From assembly GCA_050485485.1 (NCBI GenBank), contig JBJHBM010000009.1, forward strand, positions 4,716 through 68,715: a stretch of DNA of 64,000 nucleotides, in the 5' to 3' direction. The stretch comes from WHSO01 sp050485485. Lineage in GTDB: Bacteria > Pseudomonadota > Alphaproteobacteria > SMXQ01. The notes beneath the pieces were generated by a model. That model saw nothing but the letters and a program-made list of their open reading frames with translations, ran no database searches and was not told where the DNA came from. Shown piece after piece: positions 1 through 8,322 of the stretch; position 1 is the stretch's first letter, and every line of letters starts with the position of its first letter. The translations under genes were made by a program, and so were the position numbers.

Positions 1-258
1 GGGATGCATGCGCGGGCCTTCGTCGTCGCCGGCGCGCAGCAGGCGGAGCTGCTCGCCGACTTCCGGACGGCCGTCGAGAAAGCCATCGGCGAGGGCACCA
101 CGCTCGCGGACTTCCGCAAGGACTTCGACCGCATCGTCGCGTCACACGGCTGGAGCTACAGGCGGGCGCGATCGACCGCTTCGAGAGGTCCGAAGCGCCG
201 GACGGCTCGAAGTGGCTGCCCTCGCGTCGTGTCCTCGAAAGCGGCGGCAAGACGCTGA
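1..258 (+). pseudogene. Phage Mu gpF-like head morphogenesis protein, 3' remnant
   Basis: The reading frame is open at the window edge. Its first 50 or so codons match the C-terminal half of Mu gpF-type minor head proteins, with the typical HARAFVVAGA stretch followed by a short acidic helix and DFDRIVASHGW. In the family this is followed by the region that completes the capsid-associated domain. Here, after HGWSY (about base 160), the frame runs into Arg/Ser-rich non-homologous sequence and stops at 258. From that point the homologous frame is that of a different gene (gpG). I read this as a gpF gene cut by a deletion. Its true start is upstream of the window; the ATG at base 4 is probably internal. 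Confidence 0.7.
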
Positions 259-485
259 TCGATCGCGCACGGCTGATGGGCTCGCTCACATGGCAGGCCT
301 TCGGTGACCGTGTCGAGCACGGCACAAACGTCGTTTACGGCGCGGTGCATCAGCTTTCTGGCTTCGCCGGGCGGCGCCGTTCCGTCTTCATCCCGGCGCG
401 ACCGTATCTCGGCGTGAGCAGCGGGGATGCCCGCGCGATCGAGGCCGAGACCCACGATTGGTTCAGGGGAGCGCTCGGTCGATGA
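160..485 (+). pseudogene. Phage Mu gpG-like virion morphogenesis (tail completion) protein, 5'-truncated
   Basis: The third frame from about base 160 translates to a sequence with the gpG family pattern: IDRFERSEAPDGSKW, then a kxLidrxxLmgSLt stretch, then GTNVVYGAVHQ and an IPARPYLGVS C-terminal motif. Family members are about 150 residues; here about 107 codons remain and the N-terminus is missing. The only ATG in frame is at 276, well inside the domain. The gene overlaps gp37 by 4 bases (tga 483-485, atg 482). It is fused out of frame to the gpF remnant, which suggests that the segment normally lying between them (protease/scaffold, major head, gp36) was deleted. Confidence 0.68.
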
Positions 486-1108
486 TCGGCGAGATCGAAG
501 ACGCCATGATCGCGCGCGTCGCCGCGGCGTCCGATGCCGGCGTGCTCGGCTATCGCTTCGGCACCGTGGCGAGCTATGGCGGCGAGTTCGATCACGACGG
601 CGATCTGTCGGAGGGAGAGCTGCGGACTCTGGTTCGCCGGTTCCCCGCGGCCTGGGTAGTCTTCGGGGGCGGACCTTTCGACCAGCGGGCGGCCGACCTC
701 TACGACCAGAATGCCAATTTTGCGGTCGTGGTCGCCGCCCGGTCGCTGCGGAACGAGGCCGCGTCGCGTCGCGGCGACGGCACCTCTCCCGGCTCCTACC
801 AACTCGCGGAAGACGTCATCGGCCTGCTGGCGGGCCAGACGGTCGGCCTCGAGATCGATCCCCTGGCGCCGCGGGCGATCCGCACGTTGTTCAACAGCAA
901 GGTCCGCGGCGAGCAGCTCTCCGTCCTGGTGGTCGAATTTGCCACCGCGTTCAGGGTCGATGCGGCCGCGCCGGCCAACCTCGACGATTTCAAGCTCTTC
1001 CACGTGGACTGGGACGTGCCGCCGTTCCAGAGCCACGAGACGGTGCCCGTTCCCGACGGAGAGGCGGACGCCACGGATCTCGTCAACGTGCAAGGAGACG
1101 ACACGTGA
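482..1108 (+). CDS. Mu gp37-like protein (DUF1834 type)
   Basis: This 208-residue protein starts with MIGEIEDAMIARV and contains an AWVVFGGG segment and a central FAVVVAARSLRNE strand. These fit the gp37/DUF1834 family that sits just before the sheath gene in Mu-like phages. Its role is probably in the head-tail connector or tail terminator region. The start overlaps the gpG stop and its stop overlaps the gp38 GTG by 3 bases, so the genes are translationally coupled. The call rests on family pattern plus position. It is the first apparently intact gene of the tail module. Confidence 0.75.
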   Translation: MIGEIEDAMIARVAAASDAGVLGYRFGTVASYGGEFDHDGDLSEGELRTLVRRFPAAWVVFGGGPFDQRAADLYDQNANFAVVVAARSLRNEAASRRGDGTSPGSYQLAEDVIGLLAGQTVGLEIDPLAPRAIRTLFNSKVRGEQLSVLVVEFATAFRVDAAAPANLDDFKLFHVDWDVPPFQSHETVPVPDGEADATDLVNVQGDDT

Positions 1109-1320
1109 CCCAGAGAATTTACGTCATTCCGCGTCCCGGCTTGGTGGTGCGCGACCCTGCTCATGGCGACCATCTGCCGCCCGGCGGCCGCCACGTCCAG
1201 GAGACCTCCTATTGGCGCCGCCGGCGCGACGACGGCGACGTCACGTTCGGCAAGCCCGCCGCCAAGGCGCCGGCCAAGCCGGCGACGGCCACCGCACCCG
1301 CTAAGGAGCCCGGCAAATGA
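1105..1320 (+). CDS. Mu gp38-like small protein (DUF2635 type)
   Basis: A 71-residue protein read from GTG 1105. It begins MTQRIYVIPRPGLVVRDP and carries an LPPGGRHV stretch, followed by a low-complexity Ala/Pro/Lys tail. This is the usual shape of the DUF2635 protein encoded between gp37 and the sheath gene. I chose GTG 1105 because it overlaps the gp37 stop (1106-1108), and the family starts at this residue; the longer open frame upstream is a shadow of gp37. The stop overlaps the sheath ATG by 4 bases. Function is unknown in the family. Confidence 0.72.
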   Translation: MTQRIYVIPRPGLVVRDPAHGDHLPPGGRHVQETSYWRRRRDDGDVTFGKPAAKAPAKPATATAPAKEPGK

Positions 1321-2792
1321 CCATCTCGTTCAACCATATCCCCGTGGGCATTCGCACGCCCGGCCAGTACATCGAGTTCGACAATACCCGGGCCCTGTCC
1401 GGCCTGCAGGCCATCCCGCGGCGCATCCTCGTGATCGGCCAGCGTCTCGCCGCCGGGACTGTCGATGAGCTGGTGCCGACGCCGATCACGTCCGCGATCC
1501 AGGCCGAGACCGCGTTCGGTCGCGGCTCGATGCTCGCGTCCATGTTCGTTGCGCTGAAGGCCGCCAACCGTTTTGCGGAGACGGTAGGGGTCGCGCTCGA
1601 CGACGACGATCAGGGCGCCCAGGCCGAGGGGGAGCTGGAATTCGGCGGCGCCGCGACGGCGGCCGGGACGATCAATCTCTATGTCGCGGGCAAGCGGGTC
1701 CGCGTGGGCGTGGCCGCCGGCGACGACGACGAGGACGTGGCCGCGGCCGTCGCCGCGGCGATCACGGCGCGCGGCGATCTTCCGGTCACGGCGGAGGTGG
1801 ACGGCGAAGACGAGAATATCGTCAACGTGGCCGCGCGGCACAAAGGCGCGGCGGGGAACGACATCGATCTCCGCGTGAACTATCACGCGGGCGAAGCGCT
1901 CCCGCCGGGCCTCACCCTGGACATCACCGCCATGTCCGGAGGCACGTCCAACCCGGAGATCGATGCGGTGTGGGACGCGATCGGCGACGAGCAGTACCAC
2001 GACATCGTCATGCCCTACACCGACGCGGCCAACCTCGGCGCGCTCGAATCCGAGCTTGAGAGCCGCTGGGGGCCTCTGCGGATGATCGAGGGGCATGCCT
2101 ACGCCGCCGCCCGCGGCTCGCACGCGGCCCTGACGACGCTCGGGAATTCCCGCAACTCGCATGTCCTCACCATCATGGGCGCCGGGACAAGCCCCATGCC
2201 GCCGTGGGAATGGGCGTCGGTGGCGGCGGCCGTGGCCAGCTATCACGGCGCGATCGACCCGGCGCGGCCGTTCCAGACCCTCGAGCTGCCCGGCATCCTG
2301 CCGCCGGTCGAGGCCGACAGGTTCACGCTCGAGGAGAGGAACCTCCTTCTCCATGACGGAATATCGACGTTCCGCACGACCCGGGACGGCCGGGTGCTGA
2401 TCGAGCGCCTGATCACGACGTATCAGACCAACGCGCTCGACGTGCCGGACGCCAGCTACCTGGACGTCAACACGGTGATGACGGTGGCCTACCTGCGCGC
2501 CACGCTGCGCGCGCGCATCGCACTGCGCTACCCACGTCACAAGCTCGCCGACGACGGCACGAACTTCGGCGCCGGCCAGGCCATCGTAACGCCGCGCATC
2601 ATCCGTGCCGAGATCGTGGCCCTGTTCCGCGAATGGGAGGCCGCCGGCCTGGCCGAGAACATCGATCAGTTCATGGAAGACCTGATCGTGGAGCGCGACC
2701 AGGGCGACCCGAACCGCATCAACGCGCTGGTGCCGCCCGACATCGTCAACCAGCTGCGCGTGTTCGCGGCAGCCATCCAGTTCAGGCTCTAA
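1317..2792 (+). CDS. Contractile tail sheath protein (Mu gpL-like)
   Basis: This 491-residue protein has the sheath family opening (MTISFNHIPVGIRTPGQYIEFDN), an insertion domain in the middle (roughly residues 95-200, rich in Ala/Asp/Glu) and a C-terminal domain ending near QLRVFAAAIQFRL, the part that packs on the tube. It forms the outer contracting cylinder of the tail. Length is normal for Mu-type sheaths. It lies between gp38 and the tube gene, as in Mu. Its intactness shows that the tail module has not decayed even though the head module is broken. Confidence 0.9.
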   Translation: MTISFNHIPVGIRTPGQYIEFDNTRALSGLQAIPRRILVIGQRLAAGTVDELVPTPITSAIQAETAFGRGSMLASMFVALKAANRFAETVGVALDDDDQGAQAEGELEFGGAATAAGTINLYVAGKRVRVGVAAGDDDEDVAAAVAAAITARGDLPVTAEVDGEDENIVNVAARHKGAAGNDIDLRVNYHAGEALPPGLTLDITAMSGGTSNPEIDAVWDAIGDEQYHDIVMPYTDAANLGALESELESRWGPLRMIEGHAYAAARGSHAALTTLGNSRNSHVLTIMGAGTSPMPPWEWASVAAAVASYHGAIDPARPFQTLELPGILPPVEADRFTLEERNLLLHDGISTFRTTRDGRVLIERLITTYQTNALDVPDASYLDVNTVMTVAYLRATLRARIALRYPRHKLADDGTNFGAGQAIVTPRIIRAEIVALFREWEAAGLAENIDQFMEDLIVERDQGDPNRINALVPPDIVNQLRVFAAAIQFRL

Positions 2793-2810
2793 CCCAGCGG
2801 GGGCACAATC

Positions 2811-3182
2811 ATGTCACGACCCATCGGCGGCAAGGTCAACATCACCATCGACGGCAACCGCGTCAGCGTGCGCGGCAACGTCACTTCCAACATCGGCCAG
2901 AACGTGGTGCGCGAAAGCGTCGCCGGCCTTGACGAGATTCACGGCTTCACCGAACGGCCGGCGGTCCCCTTCATCCAGTGCGATCTCACCGAGCGGCCAG
3001 AATTCTCGCTCGGCGCCCTCAACAAGATCACCGACACGACGGTGACGGCGGAACTGGCGGACGGCCGCTCGCTGGTGTTGCGCAACGCCTGGCACGTCGG
3101 CGAGACCGAGCGCAACTCCGAGGAGGGCTCGCTGGGCTCCGTCCGCTTCGAGGGCAAGGGCGGCGAGGAGGTCGGCGCATGA
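2811..3182 (+). CDS. Phage tail tube protein (Mu gpM-like)
   Basis: This 123-residue protein starts MSRPIGGKVNITIDG and shows the alternating beta pattern of the tail tube fold, including a LTERPEFSLGALNKI stretch and a Lxxxw strand near residue 95. It stacks as hexameric rings inside the sheath. A strong ribosome site (agcggggg) precedes the ATG 18 bases after the sheath stop. The stop overlaps the chaperone start by 4 bases. The length matches the family (about 118-125). Confidence 0.88.
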   Translation: MSRPIGGKVNITIDGNRVSVRGNVTSNIGQNVVRESVAGLDEIHGFTERPAVPFIQCDLTERPEFSLGALNKITDTTVTAELADGRSLVLRNAWHVGETERNSEEGSLGSVRFEGKGGEEVGA

Positions 3183-3547
3183 ACCTTCTCGAACAGCTTC
3201 AACTCGAAGAGTGGAAGAAGCGTGCCGCGGAACTTGTCGCCGCCGGGCGTCTCAAGACCAACGCCGACGGAAGCGCCGAATACACGCTGGCCTGGCCGGT
3301 GCGCGACCCGGTCGAAAACCGGGAGCTCACGCAGCTCACCATCCGTCGGCCGAAGGCCAAGGACCTGCAGAAGCTCGACAAGGTGGCCGGCGACGTGGCG
3401 AAGACTCGTGAGCTGGTCGTGATCCTGACGGGGCTCGACCCGGTCGCGGTCGGAGAGCTCGACGCCGAAGACTACGTCGTGTGCGCACAGGTCGCCGGGG
3501 ATTTTATCGAGGGGCGCCGGCTGACTGGTCCGACGCCCTCGGCCTGA
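3179..3547 (+). CDS. Tail assembly chaperone, short product (Mu gp41-like)
   Basis: A 122-residue protein from ATG 3179, overlapping the tube stop. It has the TAC family layout: a charged N-terminal helix, a beta core with LTQLTIRRPKAKDLQKLD, and a C-terminal helix containing LTGLDPVAVGELDAEDY. Such proteins bind the tape measure protein during tail assembly. In the -1 frame near its end the reading continues into a GpE-like domain (separate entry), so this is probably the short form of a G/GT-type pair. Confidence 0.8.
   Translation: MNLLEQLQLEEWKKRAAELVAAGRLKTNADGSAEYTLAWPVRDPVENRELTQLTIRRPKAKDLQKLDKVAGDVAKTRELVVILTGLDPVAVGELDAEDYVVCAQVAGDFIEGRRLTGPTPSA
3511..3517 (+). other. Candidate -1 programmed ribosomal frameshift site
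   Basis: The run G GGG CGC (zero-frame codons GAG GGG CGC) lies 11 codons before the stop of the chaperone gene. A one-base backward slip on GGG moves the ribosome into the frame that encodes a GpE-like segment. A TTTT run at 3502-3505 is an alternative slip site. Frameshifting between the two assembly chaperones is conserved in long-tailed phages. The exact slip position is inferred. Confidence 0.5.
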
Positions 3548-3657
3548 TCGCATACACGTTCCATTTCCCGGCGCGCGAGCTGTGGGAGATGGACACGCTC
3601 GAGATCGAATTCTGGTTAACGCGCGCGGAAGCGATCCTGAAACATGGCAAACCTTAA
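3514..3657 (+). CDS. GpE-like extension of the tail assembly chaperone (frameshift product)
   Basis: In the frame one base behind the chaperone, the sequence after the slip site reads ADWSDALGLIAYTFHFPARE, followed by LWEMDTLEIEFWLTRAEAIL, and ends at taa 3655-3657. The pattern FHFP..ELWEMD.LEI.FW..RA is that of the P2 gpE/GpE family, which is made as a fusion by -1 frameshifting. There is no good start codon of its own, which supports translation by frameshift. It overlaps the tape measure ATG at 3644 by 14 bases. Confidence 0.65.
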   Translation, partial: APADWSDALGLIAYTFHFPARELWEMDTLEIEFWLTRAEAILKHGKP

Positions 3658-5440
3658 CGTCAGCCTCATCTTCCGCGCGGTGGACCGGGCCTCGGCCGTG
3701 GTGCGGCGCGTCAACAGCGCGCTCCAGCTCAACCAGGCGCAGGTGCGCGGGCTGGCGGCGGCGCACCGTCACGGCGCGCTGGCCCTCGGCGCGGTCACGA
3801 GCGGCGTGGGGGCGCTCGCGGCGGCGGCCGGTGCGGGCGTCGGCACGCGCTACCTCGGCAACCTCGAGGAGCGGATCGTCCGGCTCGGCATCCAGGCGAA
3901 CCGGACGGACGGAGAGATCATCAGGCTCAAGGACGACATCTTCGCGCTGGCGCAGAACCCAGACATCCGCGTCAACCCTGACGAGCTGATCGCGGCCGTC
4001 GAGCAGATCGTCGAAAAGACGGGCGACCTCGACCTCGCCCGCGACAATATCCAGACGATCGCGCTCGCCATGCAGGCGGCGGGCGCCGCCGGCCAGGATG
4101 CCGGCGCCATGGTCGCGGACATGATGGAGAAGTTCGGCCTCCGCGACCCGAAGGAGTTCCTGGATACACTCGACTTGCTTGTGCGCCAGGGGAAGGAAGG
4201 ATCGTTCACGCTGCGGAACCTCGCGGCGCTCGGCAACCGAGTCACCGCCGCCTATGCCAACACCGGGCGCACCGGCGCCGTGGCCGCCCGCGAGATGGGG
4301 GCTATCCTCCAGATGGTGCGCCGCACCACCGGCTCGGCCGAGGAGGCCGCCACGGCCTTCGAGCGGATGCTTTCGACCATCACCATCGACAAGATCGACG
4401 AGCTGCAGAAGCGCGGCATCCAGCTGTTCGACCCGGAGAAGCTCAAGGAAGGCGTGAAGGAGTTCCGGTCGATCCCAGACGTGATCAAGGAGATCATTCG
4501 GGCGACCGGGGGCGACGCCCAGAAGCTCGGCCAGGTGTTTGACATCCGCTCAATGCGCGCGCTCTCCGCTTTCGCGATCGAGTTCAGGCGCACGGGAGGA
4601 TTCGAGTCCTTCGATCGCTTCCTCGCCATGCACGGCGACGGCGCCGAGCTGATGCGCGATTCGGCGCGTGCTGCGGGGACCTTCAACGCGGGGCTGCAGA
4701 ATCTCGGCACCACCATCAAGCGGCTGACCGACGATCGCTTGACATCCTGGCTGCAGCGCCTCAACGCCGTGCTCAACGCGGTTTCGACGAGCCGCGCGGC
4801 GGGGACGCTGTTCGACGTCGCCATCGGCCTGGCCGGTCTCGCCATCGCGGCGCGCGTGGTGCGTCCGATCTGGAGCCTCGTCATGGCCGCGAAAGGGCTG
4901 GTCGTGTTCTCGGGCATTCCCGGGCTCATCGGCGGCTTCATCCTGGCGTTGCGCGCGGGCTATCCGGTGGTTCAAGCCTTCAACCTGGCGCTCCGCGCCA
5001 ACCCGATCGGCGCCGTGATCACGGCCCTCACACTGCTCGCCTCGGCCGCCTGGATGATCTACGAGAACTGGCAGCCGATCTCGACCTGGTTCACGGGCCT
5101 TTGGGACGGCTTCAAGAAAACTGTCGCGCGCGGCGTCCTGTGGATACTGGAGCGCGTTGCCTCCCTCGGAAAGGTACTGCCGGGCGCGGCGCGGCGCGTG
5201 CTCGGGCTCGACGCGATCGACGACGAGATTGAGAAGCGTCGCCGCGAGCTGCGGCCGCAAGGCGCCGCCATCACGCCGGCAGCGGGCGCCGCTGCCGCGG
5301 CCGGACGAGATTCCGAGTTCAAGGGACAGCTCCACATCCGGATCGACAGCGACGGGCGCCCGCAGGTGCGCGCCCTGCGTTCCGACAACCGGAACATCGG
5401 GCTCGACGTCGACGCGGGCCTCGTGATGGGGACCCCGTGA
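3644..5440 (+). CDS. Phage tail tape measure protein
   Basis: A 598-residue protein starting MANLNVSLIFRAVDRASAVV, with long amphipathic helices through residues 1-380 and three hydrophobic segments at about 386-406, 410-440 and 452-475. A charged C-terminal region includes an Ala-rich linker. This is the layout of Mu-type tape measure proteins, which set tail length and cross the membrane on injection. It sits between the assembly chaperone and gene N as expected. It is slightly shorter than Mu's own (about 690), so a shorter tail would follow if the scaling rule holds. Confidence 0.88.
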   Translation: MANLNVSLIFRAVDRASAVVRRVNSALQLNQAQVRGLAAAHRHGALALGAVTSGVGALAAAAGAGVGTRYLGNLEERIVRLGIQANRTDGEIIRLKDDIFALAQNPDIRVNPDELIAAVEQIVEKTGDLDLARDNIQTIALAMQAAGAAGQDAGAMVADMMEKFGLRDPKEFLDTLDLLVRQGKEGSFTLRNLAALGNRVTAAYANTGRTGAVAAREMGAILQMVRRTTGSAEEAATAFERMLSTITIDKIDELQKRGIQLFDPEKLKEGVKEFRSIPDVIKEIIRATGGDAQKLGQVFDIRSMRALSAFAIEFRRTGGFESFDRFLAMHGDGAELMRDSARAAGTFNAGLQNLGTTIKRLTDDRLTSWLQRLNAVLNAVSTSRAAGTLFDVAIGLAGLAIAARVVRPIWSLVMAAKGLVVFSGIPGLIGGFILALRAGYPVVQAFNLALRANPIGAVITALTLLASAAWMIYENWQPISTWFTGLWDGFKKTVARGVLWILERVASLGKVLPGAARRVLGLDAIDDEIEKRRRELRPQGAAITPAAGAAAAAGRDSEFKGQLHIRIDSDGRPQVRALRSDNRNIGLDVDAGLVMGTP

Positions 5441-6705
5441 TGGCCTGGCGTGAGACCTTGAGGCCGGGGAGCTTCCGGGGTGTTCCGTTCTTCGTGCGGG
5501 ATACCGCCAACGAAGGCGGGCGGCGCCTTGTGGAGCACGCGTTCGCGGGCCGCGACGAGCCGTTCAACGAGGACCTCGGCCGGGCCGCCCGCGGCTTCCA
5601 GGTCGAAGCCTACGTCCTCGGCGAGCGCTACATGGCGGCGCGCGACGCGCTCCTCACGGCGCTCGAGGAAGCCGGCCCCGGCAAGCTGATCCACCCGTGG
5701 CGCGGCGAGATCGACGTGGTGGTGCGGGACTACCGCCAGAGCGAGACCACGGCCGAGGGCGGGATGGCCCGGTTCTCGATCGCGTTCCGCGAGCAGGGCG
5801 CGAATCTCTACCCGCGCGCCTCGTCGAACACGCGCTCGGTCGTGCGCGCCGAGACGGATGGCACCATCGCCGCCGCCGGCACGCGATTCGAGGACGTGTT
5901 CGAGGCCGTCTCGCAGCCTGGCTTCATCGCCGAGTCGGCCGTATTCACGACCATCCGAGCGGCCGATGCGATGCTGCGCCAGGCGCGCCGCCTGATCACG
6001 GAGCCGGCGGCACTGGCGCGGTTCGCCCGCGACGTGGCCGGCCTCAAGAACAACGCGGCGTCTCTGGTCGCCAGCCCCGGAGATTTCTTCGGCCGCGTCT
6101 CGGGCACCATACGCGGGCTCGCCGACATGTCCTTCGCCGCGGGCCTGCCGCTGGCCGGCGTCGCGTCCGGCGCGGGCTCGCCCGGGGGGCGCGCCGGCGC
6201 AGCACTCTCCGGGCTGCAGGACTTCGGCGACACGCTCGACCCGGTGCCGGCGACGACACCTGCCCGTGCGACCGAGGGCGCCAACCAGACGGCCCTCGCC
6301 GACGCCATCGCGGACGTCTCTGCCGCCGAGGAGGCTCGCCTTGCCAGCGCGCTCGAGTTCGACAACGCGTCCGACGCGCGCCGCTATCGTGATGCGCTCG
6401 CGGAGCGCCTCGCGGCCCGTGCCGCGCGCGCCGGCGACATCGGTGCCGGCGATCTGCATGCGGCCATGACGGGCTTGCGGGCCGCCACGACGCACCACCT
6501 CACAAGGCTCGCGCGCGGGCTGCCGTCGGTCCGCCTGATGGAGCCAGCCGCCACCGAGCCGGCGCTCGCGATCGCCAACCGCCTGTACGGCGACGATCCC
6601 TCGGAGGTCGCGTCGCGCGCCGCCGACATCGTCCTGCGCAACCGCGTGCGCCACCCGGGCTTCGTGCCCGGCGGACGGCCGCTGGAGGTGGTGGCGAATG
6701 GGTGA
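5440..6705 (+). CDS. Mu gpN-like DNA circularisation/tail protein
   Basis: About 421 residues. The N-terminal 110 residues (WRETLRPGSFRGVPFFV, then GGRRLVEHAFAGRDEPFNED) are the DNA_circ_N domain found in Mu gpN, a baseplate-associated tail protein. The remainder is helical and Ala-rich. The ATG at 5440 shares one base with the tape measure stop; a GTG at 5437 could also start it. The stop overlaps gene P by 8 bases. The family name comes from early genetic work; in the particle gpN is a tail-hub component. Confidence 0.85.
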   Translation: MAWRETLRPGSFRGVPFFVRDTANEGGRRLVEHAFAGRDEPFNEDLGRAARGFQVEAYVLGERYMAARDALLTALEEAGPGKLIHPWRGEIDVVVRDYRQSETTAEGGMARFSIAFREQGANLYPRASSNTRSVVRAETDGTIAAAGTRFEDVFEAVSQPGFIAESAVFTTIRAADAMLRQARRLITEPAALARFARDVAGLKNNAASLVASPGDFFGRVSGTIRGLADMSFAAGLPLAGVASGAGSPGGRAGAALSGLQDFGDTLDPVPATTPARATEGANQTALADAIADVSAAEEARLASALEFDNASDARRYRDALAERLAARAARAGDIGAGDLHAAMTGLRAATTHHLTRLARGLPSVRLMEPAATEPALAIANRLYGDDPSEVASRAADIVLRNRVRHPGFVPGGRPLEVVANG

Positions 6706-7735
6706 CCTGGTTCTCACGGTCGATGGCCGCGACTACGGCGGTTGGCAGGAGGTGCGGGTCACGCGCGCGATGGACACCGCCGCAGGCACCTTCGAGATCG
6801 CGGCGGCCGAGCGTTGGCCCGGGCGCCAGCAGGACTTCTCGCTGGCCCCGGGCGACCCCTGCGAGGTGCGGCTCGGGGGCACCCTCGTGATCCGAGGGTA
6901 TGTCGACGACGCGGAGCCCGGATACACCGGCCGCAGCCACGAGCTGCGGATCGCCGGCCGCGATGCCACCGGCGACCTGGTGGACTGCTCGGCGGACTTC
7001 CCCGGCGGCCAGTGGAAGGGCAAGACCGCGCGCGAAATCGCGGTCGATCTCGCGCGGCCGTTCGGCATCCAGGTGCACGCCGAAGTGCCGGACGGCGACC
7101 CTTTCGGCACCTTTGCGCTCGAGCAGGGCGAGACCGCGTGGGAGGCGATCGAACGCGCGTGCCGGCAGCGCGCCATCCTGCCGATGTCCGACGGCGCGGG
7201 AGGCCTGCTGCTGACCCGCGCTACAGCGTCGCGAAAGGCCGTCACGGCGCTGGTTCACGGCCAGAACATCCTGGAAGCCCGCGCCGTCTATTCGATGCGC
7301 GAGCGGTTCCGCGACTACCTCGTGAAGGGCCAGCGGCCGGGCGACGACAACACCTGGCCGGGCGCCAACACGCCTACCGGTGCGGCGACGGACGCGCGGG
7401 TGCGTCGCGCGCGCAAGCTGATCGTGATCGCCGAGAGCCCAGGGGACGGCGCGAAGCTGACAGAACGTGCCTTGTGGGAAGCGCGGGTGCGCGCCGGCAG
7501 GTCGCGCCAGGCGACGATCGTCGTCCACGGGTGGCGCCAAACGCCCGACGGGGCGCTGTGGCTACCCAACCTTCTGGTCGACGTGCGTGATCCGTGGCTC
7601 GCCATCGACGCCGAGCTTCTGATCTCGGCCGTCGCCTACACGCGCGGGCCGGCTGGGACACGCGCGGAGATCACCGTGGTGGGGCCTGGCGCCTTCGACC
7701 TGGTCGAGCGCCGCGAGGAGGAACCGGGATGGTGA
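6698..7735 (+). CDS. Mu gpP-like baseplate hub protein (gp44 type)
   Basis: A 345-residue protein starting MGDLVLTVDGRDYGGWQEVRV. It shows the gpD/gp27-type hub features: a beta domain with a GYVDDAEPGYTGRSHELRIAGRD-like strand pair, then a Y/F-KGQRPGDDN insertion. These proteins form the central baseplate hub that carries the spike. The gene overlaps N by 8 bases and the gp45 start by 7 bases. Length is close to Mu gp44 (379). Confidence 0.85.
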   Translation: MGDLVLTVDGRDYGGWQEVRVTRAMDTAAGTFEIAAAERWPGRQQDFSLAPGDPCEVRLGGTLVIRGYVDDAEPGYTGRSHELRIAGRDATGDLVDCSADFPGGQWKGKTAREIAVDLARPFGIQVHAEVPDGDPFGTFALEQGETAWEAIERACRQRAILPMSDGAGGLLLTRATASRKAVTALVHGQNILEARAVYSMRERFRDYLVKGQRPGDDNTWPGANTPTGAATDARVRRARKLIVIAESPGDGAKLTERALWEARVRAGRSRQATIVVHGWRQTPDGALWLPNLLVDVRDPWLAIDAELLISAVAYTRGPAGTRAEITVVGPGAFDLVERREEEPGW

Positions 7736-8322
7736 CCGGCATGCAGCGCGCCGTCGCAAAGCTCACCGCTCCGCTCCGCTCGCGGATCGCCAACATGCTG
7801 GCGCGCGGCATCGTGCGTCTCGTCTCATCCGGAGCCGGGATGCAGCATCTTCAGGTCGATCTGATGGCCGGCGAGACCCGCGACGGGGCGGAGCATTTCG
7901 AGTCCTACGGCTTTACCTCCCGCCCGCACCCTGGCGCCGAGTGCTTCGTCGCGTTTCCCTTCGGTTCGCGCGACCACCCGATCGTGCTGGTGGCCGCCGA
8001 CCGCCGCTACAGGCTGAAAGGGCTGGGCGCGGGCGAGGTCGCGCTCTACGACGATCTCGGACAGAAGATCGTGCTCCACCGCGACCGGGTCGAGCTCTCT
8101 TCGCCGGGGCGCGTCGTCGTCCAGGCGCCGGCGGTGGACGTCGTCGCGGGTGCCGTCGACGTGCAGGCACAGACGGTCAAGATCGCCGGCGACGACGTCA
8201 CGCTCGGTGGCGAGGGCGGTGCCGCGCTGGCGCGCGTGGGGGACATGGTCGAGATCGGCGCGGGCTCGTCCGCCGGGCAATGGCCGATCGTATCCGGGTC
8301 GAACAAGGTGAGTGCGGCATGA
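7729..8322 (+). CDS. Baseplate spike protein (Mu gp45/gpV-like)
   Basis: A 197-residue protein from ATG 7729. The N-terminal part holds an OB-like domain (LQVDLMAGETRDGAEHFESYGF and HPGAECFVAFPFGSRDHPIVL segments). The C-terminal third repeats short beta units (VVVQAPAVDVVAGAVDVQAQ), as in the triple-stranded beta-helix of membrane-piercing spikes. The size equals Mu gp45 (197). It overlaps gene P and gp46. It would form the tip that punctures the outer membrane. Confidence 0.86.
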   Translation: MVTGMQRAVAKLTAPLRSRIANMLARGIVRLVSSGAGMQHLQVDLMAGETRDGAEHFESYGFTSRPHPGAECFVAFPFGSRDHPIVLVAADRRYRLKGLGAGEVALYDDLGQKIVLHRDRVELSSPGRVVVQAPAVDVVAGAVDVQAQTVKIAGDDVTLGGEGGAALARVGDMVEIGAGSSAGQWPIVSGSNKVSAA

